Assembly: GCF_003852525.1 (NCBI RefSeq) | Contig: NZ_QAJL01000003.1 | Location: forward strand, 1,704,061 to 1,768,060 | Direction of reading: 5' to 3' | DNA length: 64,000 bases | Source: Pedobacter sp. KBW06 | Lineage (GTDB): Bacteria > Bacteroidota > Bacteroidia > Sphingobacteriales > Sphingobacteriaceae | Shown: positions 54,309 to 63,600 of the stretch, piece after piece | Layout: each line of letters starts with the position of its first letter | Position numbering within the stretch: the first letter of the stretch is position 1 | The notes under the pieces: model-generated | Database searches by the model: none | What the model was told of the DNA's origin: nothing | What the model saw: the letters and a program-made list of their open reading frames with translations, nothing else | Translations under genes and position numbers: made by a program

Positions 54309-55586
54309 ATGACGCAAGTAGACGTGCTTCTGGGCCTGCAATGGGGCGATGAAGGCAAGGGAAAAATTGTTGATGTTCTAAGTCCGCAATATGATTTGAT
54401 AGCTCGTTTTCAAGGCGGTCCGAATGCCGGACATACTTTAGAGTTTGATGGCAAAAAATTTGTTTTAAATACCATTCCATCTGGTATTTTCAATGAGAAA
54501 ACAATGAACTTGATTGGAAATGGTGTGGTTATTGACCCTATCATTCTAAAAAGAGAGTTAGACAACCTTAAAGCAGCTGGCCATGATCCTGTAGCAAAAG
54601 GGAAATTGGTAATTGCCCGTAAAGCACATCTAATTTTGCCAACACACCAGTTACTGGATGCGGCAAATGAGCAAAAAATGGGCAAGGACAAAATTGGTTC
54701 TACGCTAAAAGGTATTGGACCGACTTATATGGACAAGACCGGACGTAATGGATTAAGAGTTGGTGATACTACCCTTCCTGATTTCAAAGACCGTTACAAC
54801 AAACTGGTTGAGAAACATAAAGACATGCTTTCTCATTATAATTTTGAATATGACCTGACGGAAAAAGAGGCTGCATTTTTTGAAGCAATCGAATTCCTGA
54901 AAAGCATTCCTCATGTAGATAGTGAGCATTATGTAAATGGATTCCTTAAAGAAGGAAAAACAGTATTGGCAGAAGGTGCACAGGGAACACTCCTGGACGT
55001 AGATTTCGGATCTTATCCATTTGTAACTTCTTCAAACACCACTACCGCTGGTGCATGTACAGGTTTAGGGATTGCCCCAAACAGAATCGGTCATGTATAC
55101 GGTATTTTTAAAGCTTATTGTACCCGTGTTGGTGGTGGACCTTTCCCTACTGAACTGGACAATGAAGTTGGAGAAAACCTTCGCCAGGTTGGTCATGAGT
55201 TCGGTGCAACTACCGGACGTGCCCGTCGTTGCGGATGGATTGATCTGCCTGCATTAAAATACGCGATCATGTTAAATGGTGTAACTGAGCTGATCATGAT
55301 GAAAGCAGACGTATTAGATGGTTTTGATACCATTTATGCCTGTACACATTATGAGCACAATGGCGAAACCATTGACTACATGCCATATGACATCATTACA
55401 GTAAAACCTACTCCGGTATTGAAAGCGATTGAAGGTTGGAAAACAGATGTGACCAAAGTAAATAAAGTATCTGAAATTCCTGCGAAACTTGCGGACTATA
55501 TTGCTTTCTTAGAGAAAGAGTTAGCGGTACCTGTAAAATATCTTTCAGTTGGACCAGACAGGGTTCAAACTTTAGAATTGAACTAG
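54309..55586 (+). CDS. purA: Adenylosuccinate synthetase
   Basis: 425 aa. Condenses IMP with aspartate using GTP to form adenylosuccinate, the first committed step to AMP. The P-loop-like 'LQWGDEGKGKIVDVL' (residues 9-23), 'GGPNAGHT' with the catalytic His, 'STLKGIGPTYMDKTGRNGLR' and 'GATTGRARRCGWIDLPALKYA' are all present, and length is normal. Sits in the rel-fur-purA order and ends at an intrinsic terminator. Confidence 0.98.
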   Translation: MTQVDVLLGLQWGDEGKGKIVDVLSPQYDLIARFQGGPNAGHTLEFDGKKFVLNTIPSGIFNEKTMNLIGNGVVIDPIILKRELDNLKAAGHDPVAKGKLVIARKAHLILPTHQLLDAANEQKMGKDKIGSTLKGIGPTYMDKTGRNGLRVGDTTLPDFKDRYNKLVEKHKDMLSHYNFEYDLTEKEAAFFEAIEFLKSIPHVDSEHYVNGFLKEGKTVLAEGAQGTLLDVDFGSYPFVTSSNTTTAGACTGLGIAPNRIGHVYGIFKAYCTRVGGGPFPTELDNEVGENLRQVGHEFGATTGRARRCGWIDLPALKYAIMLNGVTELIMMKADVLDGFDTIYACTHYEHNGETIDYMPYDIITVKPTPVLKAIEGWKTDVTKVNKVSEIPAKLADYIAFLEKELAVPVKYLSVGPDRVQTLELN

Positions 55587-55603
55587 AACGTAATTTTTAA
55601 TAT

Positions 55604-55630
55604 AAAAGGCGGCCGATGGCCGCCTTTTTT
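55604..55630 (+). terminator. Intrinsic terminator of purA
   Basis: G+C-rich stem AAAAGGCGGCC (55604-55614), loop of three, GGCCGCCTTTT (55618-55628), then T's. It begins 17 bases after the purA stop. Confidence 0.95.
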
Positions 55631-55681
55631 GTTTTACAAAATCAGGATTCAGTAAATTATTTTTTTTAACTTTAGCTTCAA

Positions 55682-56956
55682 ATGAATTACCTAGATATAT
55701 CGTTATTTAAAAGCAAGGCACTTCAATGGGCCAATTCCTTCGACATCTGCTGTTGCCTGGATTCTAACAGCTACAGCGATCCTTTCGGAAAATTCGATTT
55801 TGTAATTGCTGCCGGTGCAGATCAGGTTTTGGATATACCTACAGGGCAAGCTTTTGAAGCCTTAAGGTCTTTCTACAATTTGCATAAAACCTGGATGTTT
55901 GGTTTATTTAGCTATGACCTGAAGAATGAGCAGGAAGAATTGTATTCCAGGAACCCGGATTCCCTCCATTTTCCGGATCTCTTCTTTTTTGTTCCTGAAT
56001 ACCTGATTACCGTAAAAGATGGCCAGATCGCTGTAATCCTTGGCGATCAGGAAGTCCTTAAAGAAATCAGTCAAATGGAGCCGGTTGCTCCAATTCCTGG
56101 ACAAACATTAAATATTCAACATAAGCTGGATAGAGCTGCTTACCTGAAAAAAATATCGGAGTTACGGCAGCATATCAATAGAGGCGATATTTATGAAGTT
56201 ACTTATTGTCAGGAGTTCTTTGCAGAACATGCAGAAATAGATCCTTTAGCCATATTCAACCAGCTCAATACACTTTCCCCTACCCCATTTGCAGGATATT
56301 TCAAAATTCAGGATCAATACATTCTTTCCGCGAGTCCGGAGAGGTTCTTATGTAAACGTGAGGAAAAACTCATCTCCCAGCCCATCAAAGGTACAGCCAG
56401 AAGAAATCCGGATGCCATTATCGATGAACAGGTCAAACTGGACCTGAGAAAAAATGAAAAGGAGCAGGCAGAAAATGTAATGATCGTAGACCTGGTTAGA
56501 AATGATCTGACCAAAAGTGCCGTAAAAGGCAGTGTAAAAGTAGAAGAGTTATTCGGCATATACAGTTTTCCTCAGGTACATCAGATGATCTCGACCATCA
56601 GCTGTAAGTTAAACCCTGAATTACATTTTATTGATGCCATAAAGAATACTTTCCCGATGGGTTCCATGACCGGTGCTCCAAAAATCAGGGCAATGGAATT
56701 GATTGAATCTCATGAACTGAGCAAGCGTGGTGCCTATTCAGGCTCCATTGGATACATCAGTCCGGAGGGTGATTTTGATTTTAACGTCATCATCCGCAGC
56801 ATCTTGTATCAGGAAACAGCAAAATATTTATCCTTCCAGGTTGGGGGTGCCATCACCTATGCTTCAAGTCCTGAGGGCGAATATGAAGAATGTATGGTCA
56901 AAGCATCCGCCATTATCCAGACACTGGCCCCAATAAAAAAGGCCGTTATTAGCTAA
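55682..56956 (+). CDS. pabB: Aminodeoxychorismate synthase component I (PabB-like)
   Basis: 424 aa, chorismate-binding family. Amination of chorismate towards 4-aminobenzoate for folate. The motif 'SQPIKGTARR' (PIKGT, Lys236) distinguishes PabB from TrpE, which carries PIAGT. Further signatures are 'FPMGSMTGAPKIRAMELIE', 'GAYSGSIGYISPEGDFDFNVIIRS' (its central block) and 'GGAITYASSPEGEYEEC'. No glutaminase (PabA/TrpG) partner is adjacent. The stop codon lies inside the terminator hairpin that follows. Confidence 0.9.
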   Translation: MNYLDISLFKSKALQWANSFDICCCLDSNSYSDPFGKFDFVIAAGADQVLDIPTGQAFEALRSFYNLHKTWMFGLFSYDLKNEQEELYSRNPDSLHFPDLFFFVPEYLITVKDGQIAVILGDQEVLKEISQMEPVAPIPGQTLNIQHKLDRAAYLKKISELRQHINRGDIYEVTYCQEFFAEHAEIDPLAIFNQLNTLSPTPFAGYFKIQDQYILSASPERFLCKREEKLISQPIKGTARRNPDAIIDEQVKLDLRKNEKEQAENVMIVDLVRNDLTKSAVKGSVKVEELFGIYSFPQVHQMISTISCKLNPELHFIDAIKNTFPMGSMTGAPKIRAMELIESHELSKRGAYSGSIGYISPEGDFDFNVIIRSILYQETAKYLSFQVGGAITYASSPEGEYEECMVKASAIIQTLAPIKKAVIS

Positions 56957-56967
56957 CGGCCTTTTTT
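56935..56967. terminator. Bidirectional terminator between pabB and the M48 peptidase
   Basis: Perfect 14-bp stem AAAAAAGGCCGTTA (56935-56948) with its complement at 56954-56967 and a 5-base loop. The pabB stop codon TAA (56954-56956) is part of the right arm. The minus-strand M48 gene ends at 56984, so the hairpin can serve both. Confidence 0.92.
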
Positions 56968-56983
56968 CCAAAATTGGTTTCAA

Positions 56984-57814
56984 CTACCTGATTGGTTTCC
57001 CTGTAGTAGAGTTATAATATCTTTGTGCCTGTGGTAAAAGTCTTTGAATTTGGGCAATACGTGTTGCGTCTGCAGGGTGTGTACTTAGAAATTCAGGTGG
57101 TTTTTGAGATCCTCGGCTCGCATTTGCCATACGTTGCCAGAAAGTAACCGCTGTAGCAGGATCGTATCCGGCAATGGCCATAAAGGTAAGACCTAAATTA
57201 TCGGCTTCCAGCTCTTGTTTTCTGGAATTGGGCAACAATACAAAACCCTGAGCTCCTAATCCATAAGCCTGACTAATCATCTCCTGAGTAGCACTTGATT
57301 TACCAGCTGTAGCTACGCCCAGGATTCCGCTTCCCGCTTGTGCCAGGGCAGCTTGAGAAGCACGCTCTGACGAGTGCTGTGCAATCGCATGGGCAATTTC
57401 ATGTCCCATTACTGTAGCCAGTCCTGCATCGTCTTTTGCCACCGGCAAAAGACCGGTATAAACCGCTACTTTACCACCTGGCATACACCAGGCATTTACT
57501 TCTTTACTGTCTATCAGGTTAAATTCCCAGGCGAAGCCCTGAATCTGACTGGCATAACCATTCGCATTCATGTATTTGGTGATAGCGGCCTGAATTTTCT
57601 GTCCTACACGTTTTACCCTTTGGGCATCTGCATTATTAAGGACTTTGGTTCCCGGATCCCTCAACATCTTGCTGTATTCCAGTGAGGCCGCGCCTCTCAT
57701 TTCACTTTCACTGATTAAACTCAGCCTGCTACGTCCGGTTAGGGGAACTGTTGAGCAGGAGGATATCGAAAACATCGCTGCCGCAGCAATGACCATTAAA
57801 TTTAAAGCTTTCAT
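56984..57814 (-). CDS. M48-family metallopeptidase lipoprotein (BepA/Oma1/LoiP-like)
   Basis: 276 aa. Lipobox 'SISSC' with Cys20. Zinc motif HEIAH (138-142, 'VMGHEIAHAIAQH') and third ligand Glu in 'KQELEADNLGLTFMAIAGYDP'. 'VPLTGRSRLSLISESE' at the mature N-terminus and 'AWCMPGGKVAVYTGLL' are typical of periplasmic M48C peptidases that handle misassembled outer-membrane proteins. Probably anchored facing the periplasm. Twelve bases downstream of plsY on the same strand. Confidence 0.93.
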   Translation of the reverse strand: MKALNLMVIAAAAMFSISSCSTVPLTGRSRLSLISESEMRGAASLEYSKMLRDPGTKVLNNADAQRVKRVGQKIQAAITKYMNANGYASQIQGFAWEFNLIDSKEVNAWCMPGGKVAVYTGLLPVAKDDAGLATVMGHEIAHAIAQHSSERASQAALAQAGSGILGVATAGKSSATQEMISQAYGLGAQGFVLLPNSRKQELEADNLGLTFMAIAGYDPATAVTFWQRMANASRGSQKPPEFLSTHPADATRIAQIQRLLPQAQRYYNSTTGKPIR

Positions 57815-57826
57815 GAATTCTTTGTT

Positions 57827-58474
57827 TTAGTTGTTTTTCTTTTTAAACAGGTAAACTTTGGATTCTTTGCCTTTGAGAAGTCGCTCCAGATTTTTCTGGT
57901 GGGTTACGAGGATAAGGATACATACGCACATCCCGTATAAAACCTCCGATTTAACCGAAGAATGAAATAGGAATACAATGCTCAACGGGAAGGTGAAACC
58001 TGCACATATAGAGCCTAAGGAAACGTATTTAGTGGTTAATAAGACGACTACAAAAACAAGAACACAAAGCATCGCTGCAGGGAAGTTAACTGCCAAAATC
58101 ATTCCAAAAAGTGTAGCGACTCCCTTTCCGCCTCTAAATCCGGCGAATATAGGGAACAAATGTCCCATCACGGCAGTCACTCCCAATGCAAGCTCATAGT
58201 TAATGAACTGCGAAGAATTTTGTGGACCGGTAACAGATAGACCTATAAAGTAGGCAAGTTTGGTTGCAGTATAACCTTTGGCAATATCTATGGTCATTAC
58301 GGCAAGGCCGGCGCGCTTTCCAAGAACCCTGAAAGTGTTGGTCGCTCCTGCGTTTCCACTTCCGTATTCCCTGACATCGACACCATAAAATGCTTGTCCG
58401 AGCCACACCGCTGTCGGTATAGACCCAAATAGATATGCTAAAATTACTGCTGATATAGAATAGACCGAAATCAT
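57827..58474 (-). CDS. plsY: Glycerol-3-phosphate acyltransferase PlsY
   Basis: 215 aa, about five membrane segments. Transfers acyl from acyl-phosphate to glycerol-3-phosphate, the first step of phospholipid synthesis. Three PlsY motifs are visible: 'GSIPTAVWLGQ', 'YGSGNAGATNTFRVLGKRAG', and 'FAGFRGGKGVATLFG'. Normal length. 52 bases after nadC on the same strand, with the M48 peptidase gene following. Confidence 0.97.
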   Translation of the reverse strand: MISVYSISAVILAYLFGSIPTAVWLGQAFYGVDVREYGSGNAGATNTFRVLGKRAGLAVMTIDIAKGYTATKLAYFIGLSVTGPQNSSQFINYELALGVTAVMGHLFPIFAGFRGGKGVATLFGMILAVNFPAAMLCVLVFVVVLLTTKYVSLGSICAGFTFPLSIVFLFHSSVKSEVLYGMCVCILILVTHQKNLERLLKGKESKVYLFKKKNN

Positions 58475-58526
58475 TAACTACAATTATAGTAAAAAAACAG
58501 AATCAAATTCTGGTGAATTATGGTTT

Positions 58527-59369
58527 TTAGCATGCCTTTAAGCTCATGTCTAAACTTTTGACAGAATGGGTTAAAGCGCCCATAGATATAAAATCTACCC
58601 CACAGGCTGCATATTCGACTACATTTTCTTCGGTAATTCCACCGGAAGCTTCTGTAACAAATCTGCCATCAATGAGGTTTACAGCTGCCTTTAAATCAGC
58701 GAAGCTAAAATTATCGAGCATAATCCTGTCTACACCTCTTGTAGTTAAAACATCATTTAGCTCAGAAAGGTTTCTCACTTCGATTTCTATCTGCAATTCT
58801 TTTCCTTTATCTGCCAGGTATTGGTTTGCGGCTTTTATTGCGTTAGAGATGCCGCCTGCATAATCAACATGGTTATCTTTGATGAGGATCATATCGTATA
58901 AACCGATGCGGTGATTTACCCCACCACCAATACGAACGGCCCATTTTTCCAGATACCTCAGGCCAGGTGTAGTTTTACGGGTATCTAATAATTTAGTGGG
59001 GTAAGCAGTAAGCAGACTAACAATACGGTTTGTTTTCGTCGCAATTCCACTCATCCGCTGCATGCAGTTTAAAACCAGGCGCTCAGCCAGTAAAATAGAA
59101 TGTGTACTTCCCGAAACCGTAAGTGCAATGTCGCCGTATTTAACTTCCGAACCATCGGTAATCATTACTTCCGTAACCAGTTTCGCATCTATATAATTGA
59201 AAATCTCCACTGCAAGTTCAACCCCGGCAATGATTCCATCCTCTTTGATCAGCAATTTTGCTTTGCCTTGTGCATTGGCTGGAATGGTTGAAAGTGAGGT
59301 ATGATCTCCGTCGCCTAAATCTTCAGCAACAGCGTTCTTTATGAATTGATCTATGATTTGCTTATCCAA
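58527..59369 (-). CDS. nadC: Nicotinate-nucleotide pyrophosphorylase (quinolinate phosphoribosyltransferase)
   Basis: 280 aa. Converts quinolinate and PRPP to nicotinate mononucleotide in de novo NAD synthesis. Family blocks: 'AVAEDLGDGDHTSLSTIP', 'ERLVLNCMQRMSGIATKT', 'LLDTRKTTPGLRYLEKWAVRIGG' (its core), 'HRIGLYDMILIKDNH' and 'IEVRNLSELNDVL'. The start is TTG (59369-59367): an in-frame stop lies two codons upstream and the family N-terminus begins exactly here, so a non-ATG start is likely real. Confidence 0.96.
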   Translation of the reverse strand: MDKQIIDQFIKNAVAEDLGDGDHTSLSTIPANAQGKAKLLIKEDGIIAGVELAVEIFNYIDAKLVTEVMITDGSEVKYGDIALTVSGSTHSILLAERLVLNCMQRMSGIATKTNRIVSLLTAYPTKLLDTRKTTPGLRYLEKWAVRIGGGVNHRIGLYDMILIKDNHVDYAGGISNAIKAANQYLADKGKELQIEIEVRNLSELNDVLTTRGVDRIMLDNFSFADLKAAVNLIDGRFVTEASGGITEENVVEYAACGVDFISMGALTHSVKSLDMSLKAC

Positions 59370-59405
59370 AACTTATAATTAAACCCAAAAATAGCATTTT
59401 TACTA

Positions 59406-59798
59406 TTATTTATCCGGCTCTATTCTTAATTCTGTAATAAAAAAAGCATTGTTAGACTTTTTCATCGTGATAGAAACCCTGAATTTTCCATTCTTGGTGT
59501 GCAAGGAAAGGATGCCAAACCTAAAATTGGGATTTGCATTGATGAGGTGAATAACCGAAGATTTTACGGGTGGATATTTAGTGAAAAAATTTCTTAAAAT
59601 TTGTTCAGCCTGTGCTTTAGAGTAGACATCCTCTTCATCAATTATGATTAATTCGACAGAAGAAGAGAAATATCCCGCAACATCTTTAGAACTTCCACTC
59701 TTAAAGTAAGTAGATAAGTTATCAATAATATCGCTTTGTGTAGCAATAGAAGAGGAAAGGGAGGTAAACAGGATCGTCAAAAAAAGTAAGGGCTTCAT
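59406..59798 (-). CDS. DUF4783-family exported protein
   Basis: 130 aa with signal peptide (about 1-20). An NTF2-like compact alpha/beta fold is suggested by 'FKSGSSKDVAGYFSSSVELI', 'YSKAQAEQILRNFFTKYPP' and 'FRVSITMKKSNNAFFITELRI'. This is the Bacteroidota family DUF4783, frequently beside nadC as here (36 bases upstream, same strand). Function unknown. Confidence 0.82.
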   Translation of the reverse strand: MKPLLFLTILFTSLSSSIATQSDIIDNLSTYFKSGSSKDVAGYFSSSVELIIIDEEDVYSKAQAEQILRNFFTKYPPVKSSVIHLINANPNFRFGILSLHTKNGKFRVSITMKKSNNAFFITELRIEPDK

Positions 59799-59949
59799 AT
59801 TCTCTATATGGCTAATGTATCACCTGCACATAAATTATGCCATTAATGGCGGCTAAAAAAAACAAAGATACTACAGAGGAATTACAATTTGACTCAAAAA
59901 AAACACACAATAGGTTTATATTTGTTAGATATTAAAAAGCAATTCACTG

Positions 59950-61470
59950 ATGAATCATAAAAAATTAGTCCTACTTATTCTTGATGGCTGGGGATATGGA
60001 AAACAAGACAGTTCCGATGCTGCATATGCCGCCAACACTCCTTTCTTTGACTCTTTAATTAAAAACTACCCGAACTCCAAACTGGAAGCTTCTGGTGAAG
60101 CGGTGGGTTTACCTGCCGGACAAATGGGCAATTCAGAGGTTGGCCATATGAATTTAGGTGCAGGAAGGGTAGTTTATCAGGAATTAGGCCGGATTAATAA
60201 AGCGATTACAGACAGGACGCTTCATCAGAATGAAGTGCTGCTGAATGCTTTCAATTATGCTAAACAAAACAATAAAGCAGTTCATTTCATCGGATTAGTT
60301 TCTGATGGAGGGGTACATGCACATATCAATCACCTGAAGGCTTTGTGTGATGCAGCTACTGAACAGGGATTAAAAGATGTATTTGTGCATGCTTTCCTTG
60401 ATGGCAGGGATACTGACCCGAATTCAGGATTAAATTTCATTAAAGACCTTGATCATCATCTGGAAAACAATACCGCGAAGATCGCCAGTTTAATTGGCCG
60501 TTATTATGCGATGGACAGGGATTCACGTTGGGAAAGGGTAAAACTGGCTTATGATCTTTTAACCAAAGGCGTTGGACAGCCAACAAGCAATGCCGCAATG
60601 GCCATTGAGCAGTCATATAGTGAAGGCATTACGGATGAGTTTATAAAACCAATTGTTTTGACCCAGGCTGATGGCAGTCCGGTAGCAACAATCCAACCGG
60701 GTGATGTAGTGATCTGTTTCAATTACAGAACGGACAGGGGCCGGGAAATTACTGCTGTATTGAGTCAGCATGATTATCCTGATTTCCAGATGCACAAGTT
60801 ACCGTTATATTACGTGACGATGACTACCTATGATGAGAACTTCCAGGATGTGAAGGTGATCTTCACCAAAGATGACCTTTCTGAAACATTGGGTGAAGTA
60901 TTAGAGAAAAACCATAAAAATCAAATCCGTATTGCGGAAACCGAAAAATATCCACACGTTACCTTCTTCTTCTCAGGAGGAAGAGAAGCTGTATTTGAAA
61001 ATGAGAAAAGAATTCTGATTCCCTCACCGAAGGTAGCTACTTACGATCTGCAACCGGAAATGAGTGCTGCAGGAATCACGGAAGCGATCAGTAAAGAACT
61101 GGAAAGTGGCTGGGCAGATTTCGTTTGTCTGAATTTTGCCAATCCTGATATGGTAGGCCATACCGGTGTTTTCGAAGCTGTAATTAAAGCGGTGGAGACT
61201 GCAGATAGTTGTGCGGAGATTGTGGTAAACAAAGGGATTGAAAACGGATATTCTTTCATCATTCTTGCGGATCACGGAAATTCGGAATATATGCTGAATG
61301 CTGACGGCTCGGTAAATACCGCTCATACCACCAACCTGGTTCCCTGCATTTTGATAGATAATGACTATAAAACTGTAGCTGATGGAAAACTTGGCGATAT
61401 TGCCCCTACTATTTTAAAAATATTAGGTATTCCGGCACCGGCCATCATGACTGGTAATTGCCTGGTATAA
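59950..61470 (+). CDS. gpmI: 2,3-bisphosphoglycerate-independent phosphoglycerate mutase
   Basis: 506 aa. Interconverts 3- and 2-phosphoglycerate in glycolysis and gluconeogenesis, with two metal ions. 'LLILDGWGYGKQD' carries Asp12, the nucleophile is Ser62 in 'GQMGNSEVGHMNLGAGR', 'FLDGRDTDPNSG' and 'YYAMDRDSRWERV' bind substrate, and 'ILADHGNSE' closes the metal site. Normal length. A -7-like TATATTTG lies 25 bases upstream of the start. The stop overlaps the following lipoprotein ATG. Confidence 0.97.
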   Translation: MNHKKLVLLILDGWGYGKQDSSDAAYAANTPFFDSLIKNYPNSKLEASGEAVGLPAGQMGNSEVGHMNLGAGRVVYQELGRINKAITDRTLHQNEVLLNAFNYAKQNNKAVHFIGLVSDGGVHAHINHLKALCDAATEQGLKDVFVHAFLDGRDTDPNSGLNFIKDLDHHLENNTAKIASLIGRYYAMDRDSRWERVKLAYDLLTKGVGQPTSNAAMAIEQSYSEGITDEFIKPIVLTQADGSPVATIQPGDVVICFNYRTDRGREITAVLSQHDYPDFQMHKLPLYYVTMTTYDENFQDVKVIFTKDDLSETLGEVLEKNHKNQIRIAETEKYPHVTFFFSGGREAVFENEKRILIPSPKVATYDLQPEMSAAGITEAISKELESGWADFVCLNFANPDMVGHTGVFEAVIKAVETADSCAEIVVNKGIENGYSFIILADHGNSEYMLNADGSVNTAHTTNLVPCILIDNDYKTVADGKLGDIAPTILKILGIPAPAIMTGNCLV

Positions 61471-62003
61471 TGAGATACAATCATTTATTATGTGGCTTTC
61501 TTTTGTTGCTATGCTATAGCTGTGGGGATTCCACAGTAGCCGGGCAAAAGAATGCCCATACTTATTTTAACCTTAAAGAATATATTGAACAGGAAATCAG
61601 CAGGTTAAACAGCTCAAATCCAAGCATCTTCAAGACCGTAATGGTTAATGATTCTTCCGAAAGTAAAGAGATAAAAATTCAGGACTGGAAGAAAGAGTTA
61701 TCGACTTTTTCTGATGCAGATATGAACAGGGCAGCATGGAAAGGATTATTCCAGGTGAAAAAATCCGGGGAGCAGGAAATATATACTTCTGACCATAAAA
61801 AGGTACCGGTGAAGGAAGTGATCATCACCCGGCGCAATGGTCAGCTTTATGGCCTGCAGATATTCATCCGAAATTCCAACACGCTATACACCTCAGCTGA
61901 CACGCTTAGCTATTACCCTGATAGTTTGTATGAGGTAAAGAAAACCCAAAACATCAGGCTCCTTTCCACAAAGAATTACCGGATCACCGGAAAATTTAAA
62001 TAA
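61470..62003 (+). CDS. Small lipoprotein of unknown function, coupled to gpmI
   Basis: 177 aa from the ATG at 61470, which overlaps the gpmI stop (TAATG); an ATG at 61458 inside gpmI would add four residues before the signal peptide and is less likely. 'MRYNHLLCGFLLLLCYSCGDS' reads as a lipoprotein signal with Cys about 18. The mature part is charged, alpha then beta ('EYIEQEISRLNSSNPSIFKTV', 'LYGLQIFIRNSNTLYTSADTL', 'SLYEVKKTQNIRLLSTKNYRI'). Not recognised by family. Coupling to a glycolytic enzyme may be only positional. Confidence 0.75.
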   Translation: MRYNHLLCGFLLLLCYSCGDSTVAGQKNAHTYFNLKEYIEQEISRLNSSNPSIFKTVMVNDSSESKEIKIQDWKKELSTFSDADMNRAAWKGLFQVKKSGEQEIYTSDHKKVPVKEVIITRRNGQLYGLQIFIRNSNTLYTSADTLSYYPDSLYEVKKTQNIRLLSTKNYRITGKFK

Positions 62004-62305
62004 CCCGGAATTCTTCCGGCTTCCAGCCATACATCATTTATTGCAACCTCCTTTTATCCAGTTCAGTATCTAACTGAATAAAAGGCAGGTATGGCATGAT
62101 AATAGGCCTATTAACAGAGATAGATATCGCTTTTTTTAGCGTTCAAATGCCTGACAAGCCTGAGAACGTGTCTTTTATGATTTACAACGAATTGGTTTAG
62201 CAATGTCGCGATATCTGTTTAAACAGATATCGGGAAATATATTCCTCATTTAATGGATTCATATCAGCGGTATATATCAAAGTCATTGAAATAGATCTCA
62301 AAAAA
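62004..62305. promoter_or_regulatory. Regulatory region upstream of the PAS kinase-like gene, with a 24-bp perfect palindrome
   Basis: A 24-bp perfect palindrome (62209-62232; half CGATATCTGTTT) lies 74 bases before the ATG. A related TAGATATCGC lies at 62121-62130, an ATAGGCCTAT dyad at 62100-62109, and a 14-bp hairpin CCTTTTATCCAGTT/AACTGAATAAAAGG (62050-62085) lies just after the lipoprotein gene, possibly its terminator although no T run follows. Confidence 0.6.
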
Positions 62306-63535
62306 ATGGGAGGAGTAAAATTATACTGGAAAAAATACAGGAAAGCAATCGAGCATGTTATTCCTGTGGAAAATCAGTTTACACTCTTCCGGATCAGTTC
62401 ATGGCGGGTCATTTTATTCAGGAATACGGTTTTGTATTGTATTCCGGTAAGCCTGGTTGGACTGGTTCTTTTTCTGATCCATGAATTTATGACAGGGAAG
62501 GTATTCTTCCCTGTATTTATGGTTATTGTCGTGATAATGCTTATGGGTTTTGTAATAAATAGAAAAATTGAGCTGGATTACAGAATGGTCATTGTGGTCA
62601 TCCTTCTTTATCTTATTGCCTTAATTTACCTGATTTTTGTGGGTTCTGATGGACCTGGGGCGCTTTACTTACTGATCATCACCTTTTTTACTGCGATGAT
62701 TTTCCCACCAAAAGCAACCTATATTCCATTGATCATTAATACCCTGATCTGTATTGGAATTGGTCTGGTCATTAAATTCAATATTTTCCCCACCCCACTC
62801 TCGGATACCTACGACCTTACTTTATGGATTGCCTATTCAGTAAACCTGATTTTCGTCAGTTTTGTAAGCGTCCTTATGATCAGCAGCATTCTCAATGGAT
62901 TTGAGAAGACCAGAATAAAGGAGGTGATGTTGTTAAAAAAACTGGATGCCTCTGAACGGTACTACCGGAATGTTTTCGATTCCAATCCAGTCCCTATGTA
63001 CATTTTTGAGTTAAATACCGGTAATTTCTTAAAGGTAAATGATGCCGCGGTTAAAAAGTACGGATATTCTAAGGAGGAGTTTCTATCAATGAACATCACC
63101 AAAATAAGGCCGACTTCAGAAATCAGTAAACTGATGGACATCTTCAGCACAATTAAGACCAGGACCTATTCCGGCATATTGACACATATGAATAAAGAAG
63201 GGCATTCTTTTCCAGTAGAAATAGACACCAATATCGTCAGTTTAGATGGCGTTGAGGCCAGGTTGGTATTGGCAACAGACGTATCTAAGCGTGTCAATTA
63301 TGTACGTATGATCGAGAAACAAAATCAGGATTTCAAAGATATTGCCTGGATTCAAAGTCATAAGGTACGCGCTCCGCTAACAAATATCATGAGCCTGACA
63401 GAGATGATGCTTCAGAATCCGCATGGAGATCATATTGATCTATTATACATGCTTAAAGAATCTACGACACAACTAAATGAAACCATAGCGTCTATTGTTC
63501 ATCAGGCAGAGGAAAACCAAATCCCACCTGAATAA
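62306..63535 (+). CDS. Membrane PAS-domain histidine-kinase-like protein without ATPase domain
   Basis: 409 aa. About six membrane segments (38-60, 66-84, 92-112, 117-135, 138-158, 175-197), then a PAS domain (about 213-327, 'RNVFDSNPVPMYIFEL', 'VNDAAVKKYGYSKEEFLSMN'). A DHp-like helix pair with candidate phospho-His352 follows in 'IAWIQSHKVRAPLTNIM'. The protein ends at residue 409 soon after the second helix; no N, G1, F or G2 boxes of a HATPase domain follow in any nearby frame, and the spacer to the next gene is non-coding. So it may receive phosphate from another kinase or signal structurally. The response regulator 65 bases downstream is the likely partner. Confidence 0.82.
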   Translation: MGGVKLYWKKYRKAIEHVIPVENQFTLFRISSWRVILFRNTVLYCIPVSLVGLVLFLIHEFMTGKVFFPVFMVIVVIMLMGFVINRKIELDYRMVIVVILLYLIALIYLIFVGSDGPGALYLLIITFFTAMIFPPKATYIPLIINTLICIGIGLVIKFNIFPTPLSDTYDLTLWIAYSVNLIFVSFVSVLMISSILNGFEKTRIKEVMLLKKLDASERYYRNVFDSNPVPMYIFELNTGNFLKVNDAAVKKYGYSKEEFLSMNITKIRPTSEISKLMDIFSTIKTRTYSGILTHMNKEGHSFPVEIDTNIVSLDGVEARLVLATDVSKRVNYVRMIEKQNQDFKDIAWIQSHKVRAPLTNIMSLTEMMLQNPHGDHIDLLYMLKESTTQLNETIASIVHQAEENQIPPE

Positions 63536-63600
63536 ACGGGGCTAAATAAGAATTTATTAAACAAAGAATACAGCGATAACGAACCAATAAATATATTCCA

